Assembly: GCF_900107815.1 (NCBI RefSeq)
Contig: NZ_FNRK01000009.1
Coordinates: forward strand, 52,098 to 116,097
Length of the DNA: 64,000 bases
Direction of reading: 5' to 3'
Origin: Eubacterium aggregans
Lineage (GTDB): Bacteria > Bacillota > Clostridia > Eubacteriales > Eubacteriaceae
The notes beneath the pieces were generated by a model. It searched no databases, had not been told where the DNA came from, and worked only from the letters and a program-made list of their open reading frames with translations. Position 1 is the stretch's first letter, and every line of letters begins with the position of its first letter. This document shows, piece after piece, positions 44,146 through 52,979 of this stretch. The position numbers and the translations under genes were made by a program.

Positions 44146-44853
44146 CTACTCCCCTCTTTTCCGGCGCTTGACAATGAGGACCACCGCCAGGATAATTAAA
44201 GCCACACCAATGACGATGGCGGCCATGGAGGCGCCTCCCACACCAGTATTCACAATGCTCCGTTCACCGGTAATATACTGGGTGACGGTCTTAATCATGG
44301 ATTGCCCAGGAGTCACAGGGTATCCTGCGCTGAATACCAGTTGGATTTTTCCAGTTTTATCCATATAGCTGTTCTCTGCCGATTGCCCATCCAACTTAAT
44401 GGCAATCGTAACCGTATCCTGGGCTCCCACCGCCAGGGTGTCCAGCAGAATATTATTATCCTCCTGGAGATATTCTCGACCGACGGATTGATTGTAGGCA
44501 CTGCCCCCGCCAATAACGGTAGAGAAGAAGGTCGTCCCATTTTTCGCAATCGAAAAATCGTACACCGCCTGGGAGTCCGCTGTTTTTTCTGCGATGTTGT
44601 CCAGGATTTCAGCACTCATATAAAAGCTCATCTCCCGGGAACCATCATTCTTCAAGATTAAAGTCAAAGTCCGGTCTTCTCCAGGCTGTAAATCCGTAAA
44701 GCCCTGGGTAGAAAGGTCCCCATCCATAGAGTGGACGAATTTTTCGGCCTCTCCCTTAAAGGTGATGACTTCCCCGCCCTCTGCCAGAACGGTTCCCATG
44801 GTGGCTAAGAGAAATACAGCCGTTAAAATGAAGGGTATGCATCGTTTTTTCAT
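44146..44853 (-). CDS. Exported membrane-anchored surface protein
   Basis: 235 aa with an N-terminal signal peptide (FILTAVFLLATMGTVLA), a beta-rich domain (residues about 30-175, LQPGEDRTLTLILKNDGSRE) and a C-terminal helix (MAAIVIGVALIILAVVLIV) with KRRKRGE. The topology is an outward domain held by one helix. GGAGGTACCGAC precedes the ATG. Middle gene of the three-gene operon driven by promoter D. Family not recognised beyond a TasA-like beta pattern. Confidence 0.75.
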   Translation of the reverse strand: MKKRCIPFILTAVFLLATMGTVLAEGGEVITFKGEAEKFVHSMDGDLSTQGFTDLQPGEDRTLTLILKNDGSREMSFYMSAEILDNIAEKTADSQAVYDFSIAKNGTTFFSTVIGGGSAYNQSVGREYLQEDNNILLDTLAVGAQDTVTIAIKLDGQSAENSYMDKTGKIQLVFSAGYPVTPGQSMIKTVTQYITGERSIVNTGVGGASMAAIVIGVALIILAVVLIVKRRKRGE

Positions 44854-44864
44854 GTCGGTACCTC

Positions 44865-45530
44865 CTATTGTTCTGCCACGGCGGTAATCTGCCCGTTATC
44901 GTCGATTTCTGCCACAATACCCCACTCTGACAGCATAGCATCTTTAGCCGCCACGGTCTGGATACCATCGGCCTTAAAGGTGATCTGCGTAGACAGACCC
45001 AAGTAGTTGTTGCTGTTCTCCCCAACCTTATCCGCCAGGATGCTAAAGGCATCCATAACGTTAGCGGAGATGGCGCCTGATGGCAGTACCTTTTTATAAT
45101 AGCATTCCACCACCTCAGGATCCTCGGCATCCTCTTTGATAATCCAATCCCCATTTTTGCACACAATGCCAATTTCTGAAGGATCGACCTCCAGGGCCTT
45201 CTTGCCATCAATCCCGATCCAGCTTCGGTTGATGGTTACCCGGACGTAGGCATCTTTACTGCCAGTTGCCTGGACAGCTACCCTTTCATCCACCACATCC
45301 CCAGGGACTCCAGCGTACTGGAAGCCACTGCCTTTTTTAGCATCTGTTATTTCGGTCACCCCAGACTTAGCCATATCCCCAGTCTGGACGATTTCAATGC
45401 CCAGGTTCGCGGTGGATACCTCCTTTGTCGTTTTTGTCGAGGTGAAGAATGCCGCGTAGGTACCAGCAAACAAGGCCAGGACGGTGACGATGGCGATGGT
45501 GATTGCGATTTTCTTCTTCGTATTCTTCAT
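44865..45530 (-). CDS. SipW-dependent exported protein
   Basis: 221 aa from the ATG at 45530 (AAGGAG upstream). Basic start MKNTKKK, hydrophobic core VTVLALFAGTYAAFFTSTK: the TYAAFF-S pattern is a SipW-type cleavage region. The mature domain has SKDAYVRVTINRSW, close to the corresponding stretch of the proteins at 21038 and 20383. It would be processed by the SipW at 22638-23174, 22 kb away. First gene after promoter D. Confidence 0.8.
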   Translation of the reverse strand: MKNTKKKIAITIAIVTVLALFAGTYAAFFTSTKTTKEVSTANLGIEIVQTGDMAKSGVTEITDAKKGSGFQYAGVPGDVVDERVAVQATGSKDAYVRVTINRSWIGIDGKKALEVDPSEIGIVCKNGDWIIKEDAEDPEVVECYYKKVLPSGAISANVMDAFSILADKVGENSNNYLGLSTQITFKADGIQTVAAKDAMLSEWGIVAEIDDNGQITAVAEQ

Positions 45531-45588
45531 GTTCCGCTCCTTCTCTATCCTCATGATTCTTTAATCTTTTATACCCATTATTAGCCAT

Positions 45589-45621
45589 ATTATAAAGCGA
45601 CCTTGTCACATCTCAGTCACA
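45589..45621 (-). promoter_or_regulatory. Promoter D: TGTGAC direct repeat with consensus -10 box
   Basis: On the minus strand TGTGAC (45621-45616), 5 nt, TGTGAC (45610-45605), 10 nt, TATAAT (45594-45589). Period 11 bp; ATG 59 nt downstream. It is the member of the set with the perfect -10. Confidence 0.8.
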
Positions 45622-45737
45622 CAGCGGGGTTCTCCCGGGGATTTTAGGGTCCCTTCATTTTTACGCACTTGTTCATTCCTTTTCTTTAAATTATGTTATA
45701 ATGAGACTATATTACAGATTTGGACGGTACCTATACA

Positions 45738-46637
45738 ATGGCCAAAGCAAAAAAATGCTTCTATATATGTGGCCTGATCGCCTTGCTGCTGCTCCTGTGC
45801 AGCTGTGGCAGTACCGGGGGAGGCAGCCGTGCCAATGCGCCGACGGTCCTTTCCCCTAGGGCAGACGGCACGGTGGTCTACGGCAATACCGCAGTCACCA
45901 TTGATGCGTCCCATACCAGCCTAGGCTACGCTATGGTGGATTACACCGGCGGTAATCCCAAGGCAAAGATGCAGATTACAGGCCCCGATGGCGGGGTCTA
46001 CACCTACGACCTCCAGGTTGGCTACGAAACCTTTCCCCTAACCGCTGGCAGTGGCACCTACACCCTGGTCATTTATGAAAATGCCGGAGGCAATGAATAC
46101 ACCACCGCCTTTACCCAGTCCCTGGATGTCACTTTGGAAGATGCCTTCAGTCCCTTCCTCTACCCCAACCAATACGTTTGGTACACAGCGGATTCTGCGG
46201 TGGTTCCCCTGAGCCGTCAGCTAGGGGAAGGTGCGGATACCGATTTGGATGTCATTACCCAGGTATACGATTATGTTACCACTACAATCCAGTATGATGA
46301 TGCCCTGGCTCAAAGCGTCACCAGCGGTTATCTACCCAACCTGGATACTATCCTGGAAACCCAAAAGGGCATCTGTTTCGATTATGCCGCCCTGATGACG
46401 GCACTCTTACGGATTCAAAACCTTCCCACCCGCCTGGAAATCGGTTATGCGGGTAGTGCCTATCATGCCTGGATCAGCGTGTACACCGCTGAAAAGGGAT
46501 GGGTGGAAAATGTCATTGAGTTTGACGGCTCGGATTGGACCCTGATGGACCCTACCCTGGCCGCCAATAATGATAATGACTCGGTCAAACAGTACATTGG
46601 AGACGGCAGCCGCTATGTCACCAAATTTAGGTATTGA
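45738..46637 (+). CDS. Transglutaminase-like lipoprotein
   Basis: 299 aa from the ATG at 45738. A lipoprotein signal with LLLLLCSC places the modified cysteine at 21 or 23. The C-terminal half is a transglutaminase-like domain with Cys213 (GICFDYA), His243 (YHAW) and Asp271 (MDPTL) as the triad. Such domains cleave or cross-link peptides outside the membrane. It is immediately followed by pilus genes (25 bp) on the same strand and has a TATAAT at 45697-45702. A role in cross-linking or maturing the pilus or surface proteins is inferred. Confidence 0.8.
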   Translation: MAKAKKCFYICGLIALLLLLCSCGSTGGGSRANAPTVLSPRADGTVVYGNTAVTIDASHTSLGYAMVDYTGGNPKAKMQITGPDGGVYTYDLQVGYETFPLTAGSGTYTLVIYENAGGNEYTTAFTQSLDVTLEDAFSPFLYPNQYVWYTADSAVVPLSRQLGEGADTDLDVITQVYDYVTTTIQYDDALAQSVTSGYLPNLDTILETQKGICFDYAALMTALLRIQNLPTRLEIGYAGSAYHAWISVYTAEKGWVENVIEFDGSDWTLMDPTLAANNDNDSVKQYIGDGSRYVTKFRY

Positions 46638-46661
46638 TTGGAACTCAACGAGGAGAATGTG

Positions 46662-47711
46662 ATGAAAAAACAGCAACGGATGCTGAGTAATGTGGAAATC
46701 AGCAGCTTCTGTGAACAAATGGCGATGATTCTAAAATCCGGGGTCTCAATTCTGGAGGGCCTTTCCATCATGTTAGAAGATGCCTCGCCTGGAGAAGGCC
46801 AGCGGATTTTGTCCTCCCTATACCAGGCATTTGGCCAATACGGCCAGTTGGCCCCAGCCTTAGAGGCCGCAGAGGTCTTCCCCGCCTATATGGTTGGCAT
46901 GGTCCGTCTAGGGGAAACTGCCGGTCGGCTGGATGCCGTCATGGACGCCCTGACCCTTTATTACGGTCGGGAAGAGGATATCGCCCGGGGGGTGCGCAGT
47001 GCCATATCTTATCCCCTTATCATGATCGGGATGATGCTTGTTATCGTGGTGGTGCTTATGGTCAATGTTATGCCGGTATTCGCCCAGGTCTTTGCCCAGC
47101 TAGGGGCTGAAATGACGGGATTTTCCCGGGCCATTTTAGAAATGGGCCTGTCTATGAACCGCTACGCCGCGGTCTTTGTGGTCCTCCTCATCCTCCTCCT
47201 GGCCACCATCTTTTATTTATGCAAGGTTCCCCGGGGTCGGGCCGCCATGGCCAGCTTTTCCTCGAAATTCTTCCTCACCCGGAAGCTCAATGAAAAAATT
47301 GCCCTGGCCCGTTTTGCCGGCGGCCTTTCCATGACCATTGCCAGCGGTTTAGACGGAGAGCACAGCCTCAGCCTGGTGGCGGATATCACCGAAAATCCCG
47401 CCTTAAAGAAAAAAATCACGGTAGCTCAGACCCTGATGGTCCAAGGCTGCAGCTTTCCAGATGCCCTCCACGAAGCCGCCCTGTTTTCGGGCATCTACGG
47501 TAAGATTCTGGCCATCGGTCACAAGAGCGGCACCCTGGACAAAGCCATGGACCGGATTGCGAGCCAGTACAACGACGAGGTGGACACCGCCATCGATGGG
47601 ATGCTCTCCGTTCTAGAACCCACCTTAGTCGCTGTCCTCTCCATCATCGTCGGCATTATCCTGCTCTCGGTCATGTTTCCCCTTCTCGGTATTATGAGCA
47701 CCATTGGCTGA
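46662..47711 (+). CDS. pilC: PilC/GspF-type inner-membrane assembly protein
   Basis: 349 aa from the ATG at 46662 (GAGGAG 6 nt upstream); a TTG at 46638 is less likely. Two T2SSF domains (SNVEISSFCEQMAMILKSGV and the second from IALARFAGGLSMTIASGL), each followed by membrane helices, with a final helix LVAVLSIIVGIILLSVMF. It is the platform protein of type IV pili or type II secretion. First core gene of a run ending with pilT. Confidence 0.88.
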   Translation: MKKQQRMLSNVEISSFCEQMAMILKSGVSILEGLSIMLEDASPGEGQRILSSLYQAFGQYGQLAPALEAAEVFPAYMVGMVRLGETAGRLDAVMDALTLYYGREEDIARGVRSAISYPLIMIGMMLVIVVVLMVNVMPVFAQVFAQLGAEMTGFSRAILEMGLSMNRYAAVFVVLLILLLATIFYLCKVPRGRAAMASFSSKFFLTRKLNEKIALARFAGGLSMTIASGLDGEHSLSLVADITENPALKKKITVAQTLMVQGCSFPDALHEAALFSGIYGKILAIGHKSGTLDKAMDRIASQYNDEVDTAIDGMLSVLEPTLVAVLSIIVGIILLSVMFPLLGIMSTIG

Positions 47712-47742
47712 TCCGGACATTTTGCCTCCAGGAGGTGGCTCT

Positions 47743-48084
47743 ATGAAAAATCGATTTAATCCAACTCAAAAAAGCAGATCCATCCTAAAGGATTCAGCTG
47801 TTACCCTGGCGGTTTTCTTCCTTGTCGCCGGGGTCTTTATCCTCGGAATCTTCCAGGTTTCATCCGCCTCCAATACTGAGGAAATACAGAACCTGAAAAA
47901 CGCCGTCCAGCACGCCGTGGTGCACTGCTACGCCACGGAGGGGCGCTACCCCCAAAGCTTGAGTTATTTGGAAGAGCACTATGGCCTCAGTTACGACAAT
48001 AAGAAATATCTGGTGGATTACACGCCCTACGGAACCAATATTTTCCCGGGCATTACCATCATCCCCCTGGGAGGTTCCTCATGA
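47743..48084 (+). CDS. Small pilin-like membrane protein
   Basis: 113 aa from the ATG at 47743 (CCAGGAGG upstream). One N-terminal helix (AVTLAVFFLVAGVFILGIF) and a periplasmic-type domain with CYATEGRYPQSLSYLEEHYG, a pattern seen in pseudopilins. It lacks the GFTLIE processing motif, so it may be unprocessed. Second gene after pilC, overlapping the next gene by ATGA. Confidence 0.7.
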   Translation: MKNRFNPTQKSRSILKDSAVTLAVFFLVAGVFILGIFQVSSASNTEEIQNLKNAVQHAVVHCYATEGRYPQSLSYLEEHYGLSYDNKKYLVDYTPYGTNIFPGITIIPLGGSS

Positions 48085-48548
48085 AAATTCAGAAATCCCG
48101 GGAACACGTGGTGGATTATCTCTTCGTTTTAGCCCTATTCTTCGCCTTCGCCCTTTGCACCTTTGCCGTCATCTTCATCGGCATCAAGGTCTACAGCCAA
48201 ACCGTCACCCATATGAATGAAAACTACGTGGGGCGCACCGCCACCACCTACGTCACCCAAAAAATCCGCAGCACTAGCGGCCCCATTACCATCACCGAGG
48301 TAGGAGATACCAAAGCCCTCAGCCTGGAGGATACGGAGGACCAGACCCGTACCCTGATCTACGCCTGGCAGGGAACCCTTAAGGAGTTAACCATTAAAGC
48401 CCCGGATGCCATTACCCCCGGGGCCGGACAGGATATCCTGCCGGTGGATGCCTTTGTCCCAACCCTGGCTGGTACGGGCCTCCTTGAGCTCTCCATTACC
48501 GATGGAACCGGGCGACACCATTGGCGTTTTGTTGCATTCAATCCATGA
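48081..48548 (+). CDS. DUF4860 membrane protein
   Basis: 155 aa with an N-terminal helix (LFVLALFFAFALCTFAVIFI) and a beta domain. It fits DUF4860, found in Firmicutes next to pilus genes. Start overlaps the previous stop as ATGA. Probably a minor pilin-like or assembly component; function inferred from position only. Confidence 0.72.
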   Translation: MKIQKSREHVVDYLFVLALFFAFALCTFAVIFIGIKVYSQTVTHMNENYVGRTATTYVTQKIRSTSGPITITEVGDTKALSLEDTEDQTRTLIYAWQGTLKELTIKAPDAITPGAGQDILPVDAFVPTLAGTGLLELSITDGTGRHHWRFVAFNP

Positions 48549-48558
48549 GGAGGTTCCC

Positions 48559-49017
48559 ATGAAGCATCGATACACCACATCTAAAAACAGCCTCTTCCTC
48601 ATGGAGCTCATCATCGCCATTTTTTTCTTCGTCCTTGCCAGCGGGGTCTGTATCCAGATTTTCGTTAAGGCTCACGTCCTCAGCACGGACACCCAGCGTA
48701 CCCAGCTGGCCGTCAATGAAGCCAGCAGTGCCGCAGATATCATCCGGGCCAACCCGGGAGATGCCGCTGCCGCACTGCTGCAAAACCTCCCGGGGGCTAC
48801 ACTTTCCGAGGGTGCTGTGGAATGCAGCTACGATGTCCAGGGTCAGACCGGTGCCCCGGCGGATGCCGACATCCAAATGCGCATCCTTCTCAGCCAGGCT
48901 GAGGGCATGATCACTGGGGAGATTGTCGTTACCCAGGCCGCCACCCAGGAGAGTCTGTATACCCTCCAGGTCAAACGCTACATCCCCATCAGTGAGAGAG
49001 GAGGGACCGCACCATGA
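48559..49017 (+). CDS. Prepilin-like protein
   Basis: 152 aa from the ATG at 48559 (GAGGAGG upstream). N-terminal helix SLFLMELIIAIFFFVLASGV has a pilin-type glutamate (M-E-L) after the basic start. The rest is a beta-rich domain. No GFTLIE motif, but the FLMELI sequence is close to the minor pilin type. Third of four small membrane proteins between pilC and pilT. Confidence 0.7.
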   Translation: MKHRYTTSKNSLFLMELIIAIFFFVLASGVCIQIFVKAHVLSTDTQRTQLAVNEASSAADIIRANPGDAAAALLQNLPGATLSEGAVECSYDVQGQTGAPADADIQMRILLSQAEGMITGEIVVTQAATQESLYTLQVKRYIPISERGGTAP

Positions 49018-49463
49018 TGAAGAAAGGCTTTCAGATGATGAATGTAGGCGCCTCCTCCTTCCTCGTCATTTTTACCGTCCTGGCCCTGGTAACCTTCGCG
49101 GTACTGTCCGTGTCCAGCGCCAACGCCGATAAACAGCTGAGTGACAAGGTTCTGGAATCCACCACAGCTTATTACCAGGCCGAAAACCAGGCCGAAGAAA
49201 CCCTAGCCCAAATTGATCAGGCCTTATCCCAAGGGCCTTCTCCGGATGATACCACCCTCCCAAACCTTCTCCCTGGGGGATGCACCTGGGATGCCAGTAG
49301 CCGCACCATCGCTTTTAATAAAGAAATGGGAGGTGGCCAGGCTTTGGCCGTCAGCTTAACCCTCCCTCCCGAAGGCACCACTTACCAGATTACCCGCTGG
49401 CAGGTCATCTCCACTAACGATTGGCAGCCAGATAACACTTTACCAGTGATTACCCTGAACTAG
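49014..49463 (+). CDS. Small pilin-like membrane protein
   Basis: 149 aa with an N-terminal helix (SFLVIFTVLALVTFAVLSV) followed by coiled-coil and beta regions. The start ATGATG overlaps the previous stop; GGAGG lies 9 nt upstream. It matches the class of short exported proteins in these pilus operons. Name and role are not established. Confidence 0.65.
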   Translation: MMKKGFQMMNVGASSFLVIFTVLALVTFAVLSVSSANADKQLSDKVLESTTAYYQAENQAEETLAQIDQALSQGPSPDDTTLPNLLPGGCTWDASSRTIAFNKEMGGGQALAVSLTLPPEGTTYQITRWQVISTNDWQPDNTLPVITLN

Positions 49464-49477
49464 AAATGAGATTTTAA

Positions 49478-50536
49478 ATGGATATTTCCCAAATTTTAAA
49501 CCACGCCACCCAAAATAAGGCCTTGGACATCTTTATCGTCGCCGGACTGCCCTTGACCTACAAGACCAATGGCCGTTTGGTCCAAATCACCCAAACCAAG
49601 CTGCTGCCCCAGGATACCGAGGCCCTGATCCGCGGGATTTATCGACTAGCCCAAAACCGGGACTACGAGCAATTCTTTGCAACCGGAGACGATGATTTTT
49701 CCTTTTCCTTGGTGGGTATTTCCCGATTTCGGGCCAGTGCTTACAAGCAGCGGGGCTCCGCTGCTGCCGTAGTACGCATCATCAGCTTCCAGCTCCCTGA
49801 TCCCCAAGCCCTGGGTATTCCCCAGGCCGTTATCTCCCTCACCACCATGGGGAAAGGTCTGGTCCTGATTACCGGTCCAGCCGGCAGCGGCAAATCCACC
49901 ACTTTGGCCTGTATGATTAACCATATCAACAAAACCCAGCATAAACACATCATCACCCTGGAGGACCCCCTGGAGCATCTTCATAGCCATAAAAAAAGCA
50001 TTGTGAGCCAGCGTGAAATCAGCAGCGATACAGCGGATTACGTTACCGCCCTGCGTGCCTCCTTAAGACAGAGCCCCGATGTCATCCTCCTGGGGGAGCT
50101 CCGGGATTTTGATACCATCGACATCGCCATGACCGCTGCCGAAACCGGCCATCTCATTCTGTCCACCCTTCATACCCTGGGAGCGGCGGATACCATTGAC
50201 CGGGTGATTGATGTCTTCCCACCCAATCAACAGAACCAGATTGCCGTCCAGCTTTCCATGTGTCTGGGGGCCGTGGTTTCCCAACAACTTATCCCAGATG
50301 TAGAGGGACGACTCATTCCTGTATTTGAAATTATGACTCTGAATCCTGGAATTCGAAATATGATCCGGGAAAATAAAATTCATCAGATTGAGGGCATGCT
50401 TTACTCCGCCAACCAGGAAAATATGATTTCCATGGATAATAGTCTATTGGGTTTGGTTTCCCAGGGACGCATTACCAAAGCCGTTGCCCTGGATCATGCC
50501 ACCAATCCGGAAATGCTTCAAAAGAAATTGGGATAA
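49478..50536 (+). CDS. pilT: PilT-type pilus ATPase
   Basis: 352 aa of PilT length. Walker A GPAGSGKST (133-141), the Asp box (HIITLEDPLEHLHS), Walker B VILLGELRDFDTI and the His box GHLILSTLHT are all present. PilT powers pilus retraction; here it is the only motor ATPase of the operon, so it may also serve as assembly motor. AAATGAGATTT lies before the ATG, a weak binding site. Ends just before a strong terminator. Confidence 0.9.
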   Translation: MDISQILNHATQNKALDIFIVAGLPLTYKTNGRLVQITQTKLLPQDTEALIRGIYRLAQNRDYEQFFATGDDDFSFSLVGISRFRASAYKQRGSAAAVVRIISFQLPDPQALGIPQAVISLTTMGKGLVLITGPAGSGKSTTLACMINHINKTQHKHIITLEDPLEHLHSHKKSIVSQREISSDTADYVTALRASLRQSPDVILLGELRDFDTIDIAMTAAETGHLILSTLHTLGAADTIDRVIDVFPPNQQNQIAVQLSMCLGAVVSQQLIPDVEGRLIPVFEIMTLNPGIRNMIRENKIHQIEGMLYSANQENMISMDNSLLGLVSQGRITKAVALDHATNPEMLQKKLG

Positions 50537-50586
50537 AAAATGCCAGCCAAAGAACAAATCATTCCTTGGCTGGCATTTTCTTTTTT
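50535..50586. terminator. Bidirectional terminator between pilT and the FGGY kinase gene
   Basis: A6-TGCCAGCCAA (50541-50550) pairs with TTGGCTGGCA-T4 (50566-50579), with T runs on both strands; it serves the convergent pilus operon (+) and kinase (-). Confidence 0.9.
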
Positions 50587-50591
50587 ACATT

Positions 50592-52088
50592 TTATCCCAA
50601 CAATTCTTTACGCAACTGCCAAAGCGGGGCAAAGGCCCGACGCAACTCCCGATACAGCTGGTAGGTTCGGTCATAAACAGGATAGGATTTGGACTGATAA
50701 ATCTTATCCAGACGACAACAGGAACGAACCGCATCCTCAAAATCCTCATACAGCCCCAGGCCAACGCCAGCTGCCATCACCGCCCCCCGAGCAGCGAATT
50801 CACTACCCTTGGACACGGCCACGGTGGCGCCGTTGACATCGGCTATGATTCGGGGAAGGATGCCGCTGGTGGCCCCTCCGCCGGAAATCAGGATTTTATC
50901 AATCCCATTGTACCCTTCCATACAATCCCGTATAGAGAAGGCAATGGATTCGTACACTGCTCGGAGCAGCTGCTCCCGGCTGGTACTATCCGAAATACCA
51001 AAGAAGCTGGCCTTGGCATTGGCATTATTAAAGGGCATCCGCTCCCCAGCAGTGGATAAATAGGGATGATACACCACCCCACCGGCACCGGGTTTTGTCA
51101 TCTCCACCATCTGATCCGCCAGGGCGTAGTCTGGGCGCCCCAGCAGTTCCTTCAGGGCCCAGTCGATATTGGTCATCCCGTTAAGGGTCGACATCACCTC
51201 CACCGCCTTGTCCACACAGACATGGGGCAGGAAATGTCGCCAATACCGGGTGGGGTCGCACCCCTCCTTATCGTGGACGATGAGGGAAGCACAGGTTGTC
51301 CCTAACACCACAGAGATATTCCCCGCATCGTAAGCACCTACCCCCAGGGATGCGGCCACCACATCCAGCGCCCCCACAAATACCGGAATCCCTGGAAGGA
51401 GCCCCATTTTAGCCGCTGCCTCCGGGGTCATATGTCCTCCCACAGAGGATGCTGGCAAAACCCCTGGGAACTTATCCACGGCCTCTGGCAGGCCCAAGAC
51501 CGTCATAAGCTGGGTGGGTACCCCACCATTGGTAAAACGCAAAAAGGAGGAGCCCCCGTCGGAGAAGTCCGTTAAAATCCGACCGGTCATGCAATACCGT
51601 AGCCAGTCCTTAGCAAAAAATACCGCCTTGGTTTGCTGATATAAATGCAAATGGTTCTTTTTAAGCCAACGCAATAACACCAGGGTACTGCCAGATCCTA
51701 CCGGACAACCAATATTGCGGTGAACCAGCTTTCCTACTCCTGGCGTCTTTTCATTAATAATCCAAGCCTCTTCCTGGGCCCGTCCATCGTTCCACAAAAT
51801 GGCATTCATCACTGGCCGCCCATCGCCATTGATAGCCCAGAGGCCCTCACCTTGACCCGTAACGGCCACACCAATGACTTCCTCTGCGATGGCCGGTCCC
51901 TGGCTCATCAAAAGCGCGACCGCTGTCGCTGTTGACTCCCAGAAATTTTCCATATCCATTTCCTTGCAGTCACCATTCGTGATGATTTCATTGTCTACGG
52001 CGATTTTATTGATTTCCTTTCCCTGTAAATCAAAGAGAACGGCTTTCGTCTTGGTGGTCCCACCATCGATTCCGATGAGATATTTCAT
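50592..52088 (-). CDS. FGGY-family carbohydrate kinase
   Basis: 498 aa. FGGY signatures: N-terminal phosphate loop GIDGGTTKTKAVLFD, GVAVTGQGEGLW, the C-terminal ISGGGATSGILPRIIADV. The family phosphorylates sugars or polyols (xylulokinase, gluconokinase, erythritol kinase, L-xylulose kinase). VTGQGEGLW and GDYVTGR-like RYCMTGRI resemble the L-xylulose/erythritol branch, but I cannot fix the substrate. GTTAGGAGAAG precedes the ATG. Monocistronic. Confidence 0.85.
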   Translation of the reverse strand: MKYLIGIDGGTTKTKAVLFDLQGKEINKIAVDNEIITNGDCKEMDMENFWESTATAVALLMSQGPAIAEEVIGVAVTGQGEGLWAINGDGRPVMNAILWNDGRAQEEAWIINEKTPGVGKLVHRNIGCPVGSGSTLVLLRWLKKNHLHLYQQTKAVFFAKDWLRYCMTGRILTDFSDGGSSFLRFTNGGVPTQLMTVLGLPEAVDKFPGVLPASSVGGHMTPEAAAKMGLLPGIPVFVGALDVVAASLGVGAYDAGNISVVLGTTCASLIVHDKEGCDPTRYWRHFLPHVCVDKAVEVMSTLNGMTNIDWALKELLGRPDYALADQMVEMTKPGAGGVVYHPYLSTAGERMPFNNANAKASFFGISDSTSREQLLRAVYESIAFSIRDCMEGYNGIDKILISGGGATSGILPRIIADVNGATVAVSKGSEFAARGAVMAAGVGLGLYEDFEDAVRSCCRLDKIYQSKSYPVYDRTYQLYRELRRAFAPLWQLRKELLG

Positions 52089-52181
52089 GGTCTTCTCCTA
52101 ACTTCCCCAAAAAATTCGAGAGTGTGTTATAATAGTATATCAAATTCTTGAAAAAATTACTAGCAATGTCGAGGAGGAACA

Positions 52182-52946
52182 ATGAAACTCTATTCCTGGA
52201 ACGTCAATGGCATTCGAGCCGTAGAAAAAAAAGGATTCACCGATTGGGTTATTGAGACCCAGCCCGATGTACTCGGCCTGCAAGAGGTCAAGGCTGATGA
52301 AAGTCAGCTCAGCGATGGTCTTTTAAACCTGGAAGGCTACAAAAGTTTCTTCCATTCGGCTGAGCGCAAGGGATACAGCGGCACCGCCGTCTATTACAAG
52401 CGTGAACCCCTGTCCATTACCACGGGACTGTCCGACCCTCAATTCAACAGTGAAGGCCGGACCATTATTATGGAATACCCGGAATTTACCTTCTATAATA
52501 TCTATTTTCCCAATGGCCAGAAAGATGAAGAACGCCTTCAGTTTAAGATGGATTTTTATGAATGCTTCCTTAAGGATGTGAACGCCTTGGTGGCCCAGGG
52601 GAAACGGGTCATCGTCTGTGGTGATGTCAATACCGCCCATCGGGAAATCGATCTAAAGAATCCCAAGTCCAACGCCAAGCGATCGGGCTTTCTCCCCATG
52701 GAACGGGAATGGATGGATAAATTTTTTGAGGAAGGCTACATCGATACCTACCGTTACTTCCACCCGGATACAGTAAAATACTCCTGGTGGAGCTATCGCT
52801 TCAACGCCCGGGCCAACAACGCCGGCTGGCGCATCGATTATTTCTTTGCCTCAGAAAATGCCGCAGACCTGCTGGTGGATGCTGCCATCCATAATGAGGT
52901 CACCGGCTCCGACCACTGCCCGGTATCCCTGACCCTTTCCGTCTAA
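52182..52946 (+). CDS. exoA: Exodeoxyribonuclease III (AP endonuclease)
   Basis: 254 aa of ExoA/Xth length. Motifs: WNVNGIRA at 5, LQEVKA at 34, YNIYFPNGQKD, GDVNTAHREID near 147, and the final SDHCPVSL. It cuts at abasic sites in base-excision repair. GAGGAGG precedes the start, with TATAAT (52128-52133, TG before it) 50 nt upstream. Confidence 0.95.
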   Translation: MKLYSWNVNGIRAVEKKGFTDWVIETQPDVLGLQEVKADESQLSDGLLNLEGYKSFFHSAERKGYSGTAVYYKREPLSITTGLSDPQFNSEGRTIIMEYPEFTFYNIYFPNGQKDEERLQFKMDFYECFLKDVNALVAQGKRVIVCGDVNTAHREIDLKNPKSNAKRSGFLPMEREWMDKFFEEGYIDTYRYFHPDTVKYSWWSYRFNARANNAGWRIDYFFASENAADLLVDAAIHNEVTGSDHCPVSLTLSV

Positions 52947-52979
52947 GAGTGGCACGACCCAAGCTAAGATAACCCAGGG

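Noticed and set aside
47743..49463. Classical type IV prepilins with GFTLIE processing sites
   Set aside because: None of the four proteins has the GFTLIE motif; only 48559-49017 has a glutamate near the expected position, so they are reported as pilin-like only.
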